Of a stretch of 64,000 bases of DNA, positions 25,548 through 36,095 are shown one piece after another. A program made the position numbers and the translations under genes. The notes under the pieces are model-generated. The model was not told the origin of the DNA. It ran no database searches and saw only the letters and a program-made list of their open reading frames with translations. Each line of letters opens with the position of its first letter. Within the stretch, counting starts at the first letter, position 1. This stretch comes from Aaosphaeria pasadenensis (Eukaryota; Ascomycota; Dothideomycetes; Pleosporales), in assembly GCA_022813625.1 (NCBI GenBank), contig JAKLMB010000002.1, forward strand, positions 1,302,001 through 1,366,000, given 5' to 3'.

Positions 25548-26660
25548 TGTTTCTGCTTGGTGTAGACGGAGCCTTCGGTTTATGGGTGTAGATCTTTTAA
25601 CTCCCTCTGGAAGTAAAGATAGAGCACAAAGTGGCGCCGGGCCTGGATAGAAGTGCGCGGGTGAATGGAAACTAGGATAGGCAAGTTGGTGTGTTGAACT
25701 TGATGCAGCGACACGCGGATCTTCAGATTGTGGCAGGGGACTTCTTAGATCAGTTGTGTCTGTACTGGCCTTCGAAAACTGTATATACCCTTGTCGTGAT
25801 CGGCGTTCCGATTTAAGATCTGTCGGATGATCTAACGTAGATACGGGAAGAGGTAGACGTGTGTGTTTCGGCGAATTCGCTAGGAGGAATGGTTCAATTC
25901 GAGGATATTCAGTTGTATTCGGACTTGGGATTGTGGTTTTGATAGCGGTGTGATGTTCTATGCGAATCAGCTTTCGATCGATTACAGCCTCACATTGTCT
26001 TTGCTTTTCGCCGAGTCGTCCTGTAGAGCCCAGTCCCATCGCCCTCAAAAAGAGAGAAAATGTCTCTCCCGGTCCCATGGTTGACTGAGGCGTTGCCAAA
26101 GTCGAGGTTGCGATTGGGGGAAGGTGGTGAAATTCGAGACTTTCTCAAGGCAAACATGATTGTAACTCACCTGTCCGCTTGCCAACGTCTGTTTGAATGT
26201 CCCACTGCTCCTGTTCCTGGGTAGGTGGGCGGGCGGTGAGTGCAGTACACCTTCACCAAGTCCTCCTGGGCCTCTGGGCCTATAGACCTTCGCCCTTTCA
26301 GGAATCTTTCAACAAGTAAACATTAGAGAGTGCAGTCTCACAAGGCGCCGGACCGAGTGAGAGTATAGGCGGTATTACGACGAAAATATACAGAGAAAGT
26401 CGAAGAGTTGTAGTAAGTGCTACACGTAGCTTCGCGACGTTGTAATATGTTCCGAGTCTAGGGTCGGGGCCAAGCTTTCCGCGATCAGGCTAATGCGGGT
26501 CTTGTTTAGACTGGGGCAAGTGCGGGACCATTAGCCACTTGATGTCATCAGCCTTCAGATGTCTAGATTCTTGGATAAGACCCGCAGGCTTCGTTAATCA
26601 TATGAATACTACAGTGTTCAACGCCCACCTTTGACCCGTACTTCCACCAATATATTCACA
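25548..26660. other. Divergent region with an open upstream frame of the kinase
   Basis: From 25548 to 26099 the minus strand stays open in the kinase frame, so this may be leader or an N-terminal extension. The rest (26100-26660) is promoter for the kinase and for the small gene at 26661. No other gene is seen. Confidence 0.55.
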
Positions 26661-27058
26661 ATGCCACCAAAACAGCAACAAAGCTGGCTCACACGATCCA
26701 CCAATGCGGCGGCGGCCGGTGTTGGCAACTTTGCGGGAGCCATCGTCACAGCAGCAGGCAACGGGGTTGCTGGAGCAGGAAAGGGAGCCGGTGCGAGGTA
26801 TGCAATACATACAAGATACACGATTGACACATGCTGATATGTAGTAGTGTGACTAACAGCACACGAAACTGGGGAGACACCGTGCGCGAATACGGAAATT
26901 CAATCAAGGATGCAACAGGCGCATCCGGACCTCGAGCAAGCACCAACAAGAATCCGCTGGGCCTGTCGAGTACAGCTGGAGGTGCTAAAGCGACCATGGG
27001 TTCAAGGGGCGGTGTAAATCCGAGGAAGGGAACTGCAAACAATCCCTTGGGGCTGTAA
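26661..27058 (+). CDS. Small Gly/Ala-rich fungal protein with NPLGL motifs
   Basis: Exon 26661-26797 is joined to an exon starting at 26845 (or 26848; the acceptor is a double TAGTAG). The intron is only 47-50 bp and the product is 116 (or 115) residues. The first half is Gly/Ala/Val-rich and weakly amphipathic after SWLTRSTNAAAAGVG. The second half carries NWGDTVREYGNSIKDATGAS, a pattern I associate with a small family common in Pezizomycotina. NPLGL occurs twice, at about residues 86-90 and at the very C-terminus. No catalytic motif, signal peptide or clear membrane span is present. Function unknown. The two open frames line up only when spliced. Confidence 0.75.
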
Positions 27059-27333
27059 TACTTCGGTGTGAAATGATGAAATGGGTGTCATCGACTCCTC
27101 TGATTACACACATGATTGGAGTTTATGGAGTGTGGAATATTTGCTGTCTACAATAAATACAGGAGTTTGGATGGGGTATCTCAGATGCAGAAAAACGCCT
27201 GGAATCTACAAATAATTACAATCTAGCATGCCTCGTTTGCAAATCGTATGCCTTGATATATGCCGCGCATGGAAAGTACGTCGATGCTATGAGGAATCAC
27301 GGAAATGAAGTCGATAGATCGAAACCTGAATGC

Positions 27334-29763
27334 TTAGAGGACTTCAAAAGCATCCATGTCACCAATCTTTAATGTCGGCAAACCAACATCTTTCTTAGCC
27401 TGATCGATCATGGCCTCAATAGTTTCAGGGGAATGCTGTCTTTTGGAAATGACTCGCACAAATTCGGACAGTAGGTTCAGATTCAACTCTGCTTGCTCGT
27501 CCTTGCTGAGAGTTACAGCGACGTCATCGGTGATGTTCAACCGCTTTGAGCGGGCGTCTTTTAGAATGGCGAAGATGCGTCCCAGTTGCTGCATCTTGTT
27601 TGGAAAAGTTTTGCTGAGTGAAAATTGTGTCCGAACAGATTTCGTCTCCAAGTGCAGATCCGTCCAAGCGGCGTGGGTTTGAAGCACAGTGGCCAACTCT
27701 TTGGTAGGCATAACATCGAAACGTCTACGCAAAGCATACAGAGCAACAATAGAGCCAGCGAGATCATCTGTATAACTGAAACAGTGCATGACGAGAGTGC
27801 TGATTGCCTCTAGATTTTCTGCTGCGAGTCCTTCACGGAATCGCTGTGCATCCCATCGACTGCGAACCATGTCAGTCCAACGGATGGTTTCAGCAAGAAG
27901 ATACCGAGGGCTCGGCAGTTCGATATTCTCTTTCCTATTCTTGTCGCCAAGGGCGATTCGAAGCGTCCGCCACAGTAGCCTGAACGTCATACCATTGGGG
28001 AAGACACCACGATTGACATTGTTGGGCACATGAGTCATAGTCTTGTACGTCTCCCACACTTTGTTGTAGTTTCCCCTTGCGCTATAATATCTGATCATTG
28101 AATTCAGTACATCCACATTCGGCGGAATACCTAATTCTCTGAGACGTCGGCTTAAGTATTCCACGTGCTCCCACTGTGAGAGATTGGAATGGCGAAGCAT
28201 AAGCAGCCCAAAGGTGACTACGTTGGCTCTTGGTGTGATCCTTTCCAGGGTTTTGTTATTGCGACCTTCTTGATCTGCTTTGCCATAAGCAACTATCGCA
28301 TCAGCAGTGTTGATATGGGGGGCTTCAGGCGGACTGGTCTTGTCGCATTGATCAACCATTTCCCAACCAATATTTTCCGCTTTCAGGTCATGTTGCCTCT
28401 TTTCCGATCGCAAGAGAGTGCGAAGGAATAGGTTGAAATGTATTGTTCTTGGCGTGGTACCCCGTTGAAACATGATTTCGAGGATCTGCGCAGCGGCTTC
28501 GGGTGCTCTCGCTCTGACAGCTGCTTTCAACCAATCCCCGAATAGATGGGGATGGTAAGGTCGTGGCAAATTGGAAATTACGGAAAGAGCAATGCTGGTC
28601 ATTGACTCGATATTTGTACCTAATCGGTACAGTAAATTAAGCTTTCGAAGCACTCGGTTGATCATTCTCTCCGAAAGCTTTCCAGTCAAGTGTCCATCCT
28701 TAAGCATGCTATTGAACACTATGATAGCATGCCGAAGATCTTGGGCCTCGATGAATCCAATGAAATATCCGTCCAACTCCTTTCTTGATAGTTTGATCGG
28801 GAAGTTTAGCCTTTTTTCGTACAAACCCCAGGCCATGGAGCGGTGATCACGGCTTTTCGAGCGCGCGTGCGCACGAAAAACTGGTAATATAATAGAAGGC
28901 TCCCAGGACGGATGGAGTTCGTACAATTCATCGAGCAGTTGACGTGATCGCCTTACATTGTCAGCATATGCATACATTCTCGCTCCGCTCTGCAGATGCT
29001 CTGGTTTATAGTCATGTCTCTTCGAGGGATCTGATTCTAGCCTGTCGTCTTCCCATTCGCGGAGAGCGCAATATTCCTGCTTGTTGAAAAAGAGGCTTTC
29101 AATCCACCGTACACGCTGTTGTACTGTCATCGCTTTGCCGACAGCATCCATATCACGATAAAGTTCGCACAGACGTTCTCGCCACATGTAGTACTCTGCG
29201 TGTTTGTTTATTCGAGCGCGACGGGGTGACCATCGTATCGTGCTAGGAGGGGTTATCCGCGGTCCGTCCATTCGAGAGGCCCAAATTACATCCCAAGCAC
29301 GATTAGGTATTATGGAGATTATGTTTGGATCTGCCAGCTTCGCCTTTTTATAAGCTCTCCACAGGAAGGCCCGCACTTCAGGTTTTGAAGGAAGGCGGCC
29401 TGCAAGGACAAGGCCTTTATTTAGTCTTTGAATCGCGAACTTCAACGACTCTCTTCTCTTCGGATTGAGTCCGTGATCCGTAATTGTTTCTTCATCTAGG
29501 GTGACTATCGGATTTTGTGTTTCTGCGAGCTCCTTTCGCTGCATCTTCGCTCGTTCATCTTGATTCAATCCCCGGGCAGGAGGCGCCGCACGATTTCGAG
29601 CCAACGGTCTGATTGCGCGTGGTATTCTCCGTTTGTGGGTTGCGGGATTCCATGTTTCGACGTAGTCAGGAATGACCAAGGGCTGGGTATTTATCGCACG
29701 GATTTGCTGAAGACTCCATCTGTGCTTGGTGCATCTTGAGGCGATGACGGTACGCTTTAGCAT
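27334..29763 (-). CDS. Pentatricopeptide-repeat protein, probably mitochondrial
   Basis: Single-exon gene for 809 residues. The N-terminus is basic and free of acidic residues for about 30 residues (MLKRTVIASRCTKHRW...), like a mitochondrial presequence. A basic segment follows (HKRRIPRAIRPLARNR). The body is helical with degenerate PPR units, for example DAVGKAMTVQQRVRWI, RHAIIVFNSMLKDGHLTGK (about 336-354), AAQILEIMFQRGTTPRTIHF, and PNVDVLNSMIRYYSARGNY (about 552-570). The helix-turn-helix pattern with NxxI/L starts supports an RNA-binding organellar expression factor, perhaps for one mitochondrial transcript. I cannot name the target. The product is long for a fungal PPR protein but not unusual. 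It shares a 2-kb divergent region with the GH114 gene. Confidence 0.82.
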   Translation of the reverse strand: MLKRTVIASRCTKHRWSLQQIRAINTQPLVIPDYVETWNPATHKRRIPRAIRPLARNRAAPPARGLNQDERAKMQRKELAETQNPIVTLDEETITDHGLNPKRRESLKFAIQRLNKGLVLAGRLPSKPEVRAFLWRAYKKAKLADPNIISIIPNRAWDVIWASRMDGPRITPPSTIRWSPRRARINKHAEYYMWRERLCELYRDMDAVGKAMTVQQRVRWIESLFFNKQEYCALREWEDDRLESDPSKRHDYKPEHLQSGARMYAYADNVRRSRQLLDELYELHPSWEPSIILPVFRAHARSKSRDHRSMAWGLYEKRLNFPIKLSRKELDGYFIGFIEAQDLRHAIIVFNSMLKDGHLTGKLSERMINRVLRKLNLLYRLGTNIESMTSIALSVISNLPRPYHPHLFGDWLKAAVRARAPEAAAQILEIMFQRGTTPRTIHFNLFLRTLLRSEKRQHDLKAENIGWEMVDQCDKTSPPEAPHINTADAIVAYGKADQEGRNNKTLERITPRANVVTFGLLMLRHSNLSQWEHVEYLSRRLRELGIPPNVDVLNSMIRYYSARGNYNKVWETYKTMTHVPNNVNRGVFPNGMTFRLLWRTLRIALGDKNRKENIELPSPRYLLAETIRWTDMVRSRWDAQRFREGLAAENLEAISTLVMHCFSYTDDLAGSIVALYALRRRFDVMPTKELATVLQTHAAWTDLHLETKSVRTQFSLSKTFPNKMQQLGRIFAILKDARSKRLNITDDVAVTLSKDEQAELNLNLLSEFVRVISKRQHSPETIEAMIDQAKKDVGLPTLKIGDMDAFEVL

Positions 29764-31827
29764 GAGAGTCGATCGTTGAAGCAGTACGGGCGGCAGAATT
29801 GCGCGAATTTGAAGGCAAGACAGCCCATTGAATCAGATAGATGGACTAGTGATGACGAGAAAATATCGAGCAGAGGTGCGATTTGTCTAAGCAAAACCTC
29901 GAAAGCTCTCACAATCCCAGAAATTTGATCGGTGGTCGGAGAATCCAGCGGGACCGAACGCTAGTGAAGATCTTTGATGATGTCAGCAGCATCGATTCTC
30001 CCCAGATCGACGGCGCGCCAAACCATTTCGATCGCAGTGAATGGGGTATTTGTTATTTGGTCGCTCAGATACATAGTACTCCGTGCAATGAAGAGACGAG
30101 CGATGAAATCCGAATTTCAAGCGACTCATGGGTCTAATGTAGGTCAAAAATACGATATCTAATTGCTCTACATATGCCACAAGAGGGATGGGCAAATATC
30201 CTCCATGAAAGCACGTAGCCAACTTCCTGCTATCCTCAAGTAGCTGTAAGGGCAGATGGGCGATTCACTTCTATGCAAGCACAAGCAAGAATGTCCCTAT
30301 AGTCGATCTGACTCGGTCCACAATTTACCACTATAGTTGTATGAACAGTCCTAGATGACTCTCTAGGGACACACGGAACAACTGCTCTTTAAGTCCACCG
30401 GAGCGCTTTCCGGATTTGGCATCCTTTTTCGGTCGAGTTGCGCTCAGATGTCTACAAGTTGTCAGGAAGTCTAGGCTGTCTGTCCTCCAATGGCGTGTAT
30501 ATTACTCGGTATGGTCTATATCCATCAAAACAACCGACGGACTTCTTCATGGACCGGTCCGAACATGACTTCATATCAGTATTCAAGTTCATGACGGGTC
30601 CTGATCCAGCTGCAATCATCTCGAAATCTCGCATGTATTACCCTCATGCCGCCGTCCCTATCTTTGGGCCTGTCTAACAAGATGCGATGGATCGAAACCG
30701 GGGAGAGACAAAGTCGATGAAGCCTGGATCTATCATCATTGAACAGATTAAAAACGTGGAGTGCTGCAAATGACGGAATGATGAGACGTGAGAACGTACA
30801 TGGACAGCATGGGGACATTGAGCCTCAGCCTGCGCGCGAAAGACCTCCGAAGATGAAAGAAGCATCTGGCCTCGAGCCTTGGTAGTGCATACAGCCGACG
30901 TGGATCTTTGATATGCTTAGCCCTTGTAAACATGGTACTATCAGGCCGGCCAATTGGCCAGAAAACCCAGCTGCCGGCGATACAAAATGTCCGAGGCCAA
31001 GGGCCTCCAAATTTGATCAAAGTTTCTCAATTATATTTCCTTGATTTCTCACTCTCCTCGATGGCTAAGTTCTTCGTCGAGCGTTTCATATTGGTGGATT
31101 ATTTAGCCGCCATCCAGAACGCTCTTTACACTTTCCACCACCAGTCGATCTCCCGCTAAAGACCCCTGAGATCAGAAGATCAAGCTATGAGCATCGTTGC
31201 ATTCAAGCTTTTCCCCGCAATACTTCCATCTGCCGAACATGCACTTGGACCTGCTTGTCTGTGGTTTTTGCTTGTCGCCAGGAACGATAGCCACATCTAG
31301 TAATCACACCTTCACACAGGACTATGTCGCACTATTCAGTGCAATGCTTCCACGGGACGTCAAATATGAAACAACTATATCGCCTCCTGCTCGCCAACCG
31401 TAAAGGGTCTAGCCGCAGCAGTGTTATAGATGCATGGCTTAACATAGATTGACTGCGGCAATGAGCATCACAAAGAGGCCCGGGTGTCACCTGTAGCAAT
31501 TCATTACATTTACTACTCGCCGTCTTGGTTGGCTCGGTTGCTAACAAGCAATTTTCATGGGACTTTGGGCGACGACAAGTACGTCTAAGATTTCAAGCAT
31601 TCGAGACGGTTAATCTCCCCGCATTGCACGCTCGTCGTCCACTATACGTATTCCAAAATGGTTAACCCGGTCCTATTTCACGTTGATGTGCGGTTTTTGA
31701 AAGATCTTTTTTGGCGAAATGGACGTTGCCGCCTGGTCCTGCATTCCGTATCCTTTAACTTCCGTTCGTTGCTGCTAGGGGCGATATTTTGATCTTTCCA
31801 CTTGTTTCCGCTACAATTGACACGGGA
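29764..31827. other. 2-kb divergent intergenic region
   Basis: This lies between the PPR gene (minus) and the GH114 gene (plus). Short frames at 30438-30677 and 30908-31159 have no family features. No RNA gene or repeat array was noticed. Confidence 0.6.
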
Positions 31828-33237
31828 ATGAGATTCTTTCTAGCAGAGATGTTGTTGCGGACGCTCTGTTTGTGCTTCTTTGCCGGCGTCTGCTTGGGGC
31901 AAGCTGAGTTTCAACGTGGACAGAAATGGCAAATTGTACTCACAGGCACACCGGACGTTTCCAAAATGCCACTTCCACCTACTGATGCGCCGGTCTGGGA
32001 TGTTGATTTGTTCGATACGGAAGCTTCAAGTATCAAGACATTGAAGGCGGCGGGTAAGATAGTGATCTGCTATTTCAGCGCAGGCACCTGGGAAGATTGG
32101 AGAGACGATGCAAAGGAATTTCCAAATGCAGACATTGGAAAAGTGCTTCCAGAGTGGCCTAACGAGAAGTGGATACGGACTGGGAGTCAAAAGGTCAGAG
32201 ATATCATGTCAAAGCGGATAAAAATCGCAGCGGACAAAGGGTGTGATGCGATAGATCCAGACAACACTGGTAAACGAAATTCCCCGAACGAACAACTGGG
32301 CATCAATAGCTGACGTGTTTTTGTAGATGGTTATGTACGTTCCGAACATGATACCATGTTTTGGAGTATTCTCTAACATTATGCAGCAAAATGACAACGG
32401 CCTCAATCTGAGGAATACAGATCTAATCGACTACATGCGATGGCTCCAGAAAACTGCTGCAGGTTACAATATGAAGATCGGTCTTAAGAACAGCCTCGAC
32501 ATATTACCCACCATTGGGCCCATTATGGACTTTGCTGTGAACGAGCAGTGCGCGCAACTCAGTGAATGCACTGCCTACAATGATTTTCTTGCCTCAGGAA
32601 AGCCTGTCTTTCACATCGAGTACCCGACTCCTTTGAATCCTTCACAGGCCAACTCGACATACTGCAACGGTCCTGGAACAGATGGGATGAGTACAATATT
32701 GAAGGACATGCAATTGACCGGAATTGCGGTCTACTGTGACGGAAGTCAGGTCAATACTCCAACAAAGGGAGGAACGAGTCCACCTAGGCCATCGAATCCT
32801 CCCCGACCTACCTCCAGACCTCCAATTCCCCCAAGACCTAGCTCTACTAGTAGAGCTACACCAACAACAACGCCTCGGCCGCCATCAACGACACTTCGTC
32901 CACCACCATCGACAACGATTCGAAGCACTACAAGACCTTCAAGTACGCCACCAGGAAACCCTGGTGGTGGTTGTAAACAAAAGCATTGGGATCAATGCGG
33001 TGGAAACGATTGGAAAGGCTGTACGACTTGCGAGGTAAGCGAGCCCATTCCTACCATTATCGTATCCATACCACACTCATATGGAGTTTCTCTTGCCCAA
33101 CTTCCTCCGTGACCTCTACCATCAAATTGCAATATCATCAATAATAAAGAACAAACCATGACTAACTCTTTCACTTCTACCAGTCACCTTACACCTGCAA
33201 AGCGGTTTCTGCTCCTTGGTATTACCAATGCTTATGA
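31828..33237 (+). CDS. Secreted GH114 glycosidase with C-terminal CBM1
   Basis: Four exons: 31828-32269, an 8-nt microexon 32327-32334, 32387-33034 and 33184-33237; 383 residues. A hydrophobic signal peptide (residues 1-24, possibly starting at Met8) leads into a GH114 barrel (about 31-270) with WDVDLFD, CYFSAGTWEDWR, GCDAIDPDNTDGY (139-150) and FAVNEQC (199-205). D143 and E203 lie where I expect the acidic catalytic pair of fungal GH114. The microexon supplies D148-G149-Y150. A Pro/Thr/Ser linker (about 275-344) leads to a complete CBM1 (W351, C354, W359, C362, C365, C371, W378, Y379, C382). GH114 enzymes act on alpha-1,4-galactosaminogalactan-type polymers, whereas CBM1 binds cellulose or chitin, so this enzyme is probably tethered to a wall surface. 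The last CBM1 cysteines are found only after splicing of the final intron. Confidence 0.88.
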
Positions 33238-36095
33238 GCTCCTTTCCTTTCACATTTTCACTACAGGACGTCATTCTGCGAAGGAGTCAGATTCCCGTTC
33301 ATACTGTAATTACTGTTTTCGATGGGGCTTCATGGAACGTTGGGTGGTGAAAAATACCCGGTCGATCTGAATATTTGCCTCGAGATATCCGTAAAACGCT
33401 CACAATTCCAATCCGTATACATGCAAGCTTGCACGTCTCAAGTTCCCTTGTGAAGACGGAAAAAGGGTTCCGCGTGGCACCAGAACCACAACATAGACCC
33501 GAACAAAACGGTTTTGCAATTATCACGCCCAGTGGCATTGCTAAAGAACTACAGGTCCATGGAGGCACCCTCCTCACTTCTGCCATCCGACTTCTCGCAA
33601 TACGACCGGCGATCTCTTCCTCAAATCGCATACGTGCGTCAACGTCACTTCACACACCGCATCTTTTCAATATTCGCCCAGATCGGTAGTTTGCCTCGGC
33701 AACGGAATATTGGGAGTAACACCTCCGTCTCGGAATCAAAAAGTTGTTGTAAATATCGATGATTACGTTGGCTTTCCGCACAACGATCATCTTGGCAGAA
33801 CCTTCCATCACTTGGCATCAACGCATTTGTAAGAGCGGAATTGGATGAAGTAAGAAGTTTGTAAGGGCAAGTGGGCTCGGCTATGCGGACAGAGGTTCTG
33901 TGCATATGCAGATATGTCCAAAGTCCAGGCAGCTATCGAGAAACACGGAAAGCAAGGTCCACCCAACCAAAGATATCAAGCCGGAAGCAGGAAATAACCC
34001 GAAAACAAGTGACTGGTCATACAGCTTGATTGGAATCTTTCTTTTTTTCAAGACTTGTCCCCCACACTTGTCACAGAGGAGAAGGTAGGTATGGTATGCC
34101 CGGTGGATGTGCAATACATCTGCATGTAGTATGTGGCTCGTACGCTTTAACTTGAATTGGTTTCTTAACCGCAAATGTGAGGCTCCATGGTGTACGCAGC
34201 AGACGGCCAGCCCAACTTTCCCATTCTCTTTTCCATCATCTACAAAGTACCCTTTAACCTTACTTAGTTTCTTTACCGCAAACACGAGGCTACAGAAGCA
34301 CGTATTGTTCCTGGCCAATGCTAAAACACTAGCAGGTCGCTGACCTAACGTGCACACCTTCGTTTCTAAGCAACAATAGGTCTATCATAGCCATTTATTT
34401 TGTAAAGCAGCTAATTAAGACCAAAGTTTATACTATGCTAGCAGACGGATGTACCAACCCAACGTGCCTACCCGCCGTACTCCATCTCACGTGTCGATCG
34501 AGGCTAGACGTCCACAGGTGGAGATGTTGTTTCCAAAGGCACAACATCGGGACATGTCCGACAAAATAACAATTCATGACTCGAAGCACTTCCAAAGTCC
34601 AACTTATGTACATCGTTGGCTTCGCGACCTATTGCCTATTCTTCCCTTTCGAGGTTAGATTGCGCGGACAAGACGTAGGCAACGGGCCGATTTTCCTATG
34701 GAAAAAAAGCCACTTTATCACGCTGCTGATGGAAGGCATTGGAAAGAGAGAGAGAAAGAAAAAAACAAGTTTTCGCAATCATGTAAGCGATAGTTTCAGG
34801 CGCCAACCTTACCAGAAAAGCCAAAAACGGATTCGATCGCCAAGAGGTTGTTTTGCAAGTACCCGGGCGTTTACTGCACAGGTACAAGTCCACTCCGTAC
34901 GATTTCTAGGCAAGAAAAGAAACGAGCGCCACGCCAAATGCTTGAACGAACGTGGGGACGAACGGCATGGAGTAGATGTCGGTATGGCGCGTACAGATCG
35001 GCATGGCATATTCGGATCGGCGTGGTAACCGTAGATCGATGGTATTCCCGCATAATGCCCACCGAGTCCTTGGGCAGTGCAGTATACGAGGAGTAACTAC
35101 AGCTCAGCAACAAACGTTCTCGGTAAACGCTCGATTCGTCTTCTCCATTTTTTATCCTTGCCGAGGGACCGTTGGAGATGCTCGTATGTAGCTTCTCTTT
35201 TGTTTCCCTCCCAATCAATCATCCATGCCATCGTATCGCGGTGTTTTCGAACTCATCAGTCAGGAATTGCAAATGAACACATTGTCTTATCTCTGCTCGA
35301 AGGGGTTGATCAGCAAACGGTGTTTGCGACCGGACTTTATCTAAACCCAGGAAAGGGGAGAGGCAAAAAAAAGAGGGAAACATATCGCTCATGCATGCAG
35401 TTCAATGCGATCGTTTAGGTACGGGCGGGTGTAACTGTGCTTGTATGCAATAGTGGGGTTGCCGAGGTGTTTCGAACAGTTGGGAACGAGGTGTCTACGG
35501 GGCGCGCGAGATTAGATCTTGATATGGATCTGCATTTGGAATGCGTGGACGATCCGTTTTTGAGTTGGATATTTTTTTATTGTTTGAAATGGTGAAAGAT
35601 TAAGACGTTGGTCGTCATTGTCACATTTTACTTAGTTCCGTTTACGGAGATATCTCGCAGATCGAATCTATCTCGGTGCAAAATGTCAGATCTCGAATCA
35701 ACGTCCCATAATAATGATTTCCTTTCACCATTGATTGATTGGTACGGTGATAGCTTGCGGAGATAGGACTCATCAACGGTTTGTGAAAAAAGCCACAACA
35801 TACAAACCAGGTAGGTTATGCGTGAGGACCGTTGGAATTTGTATTTGGAATGTCTCGATTATTTCTTTGTTTCGCCATCCCGATGTAACGGCACTATGGT
35901 GATGACGATATAGATGTACATTTCAGGAAGAAGCAGAAAAAGACAATGATAGATGCTCGTTCTAGATGGATGCTACATCGTAGATCATCGACGCCGGTGT
36001 AAATGCAATTGACCAAAATTGCTCGCGAAAGAGAGAGCGAGAGAACCGATGTCTAAAACCATGTACAATGCCTAAAGAGTAAAAAAAGTCAACTA
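33238..36095. other. 2.9-kb region without a gene
   Basis: This follows the GH114 gene and runs to the 3' end of the ZIP transporter gene. A weak direct repeat of about 35-40 bases is visible (34145-34185 and 34251-34291, both containing ACCGCAAA and CGAGGCT-like sequence). No coding frame is convincing. Confidence 0.55.
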
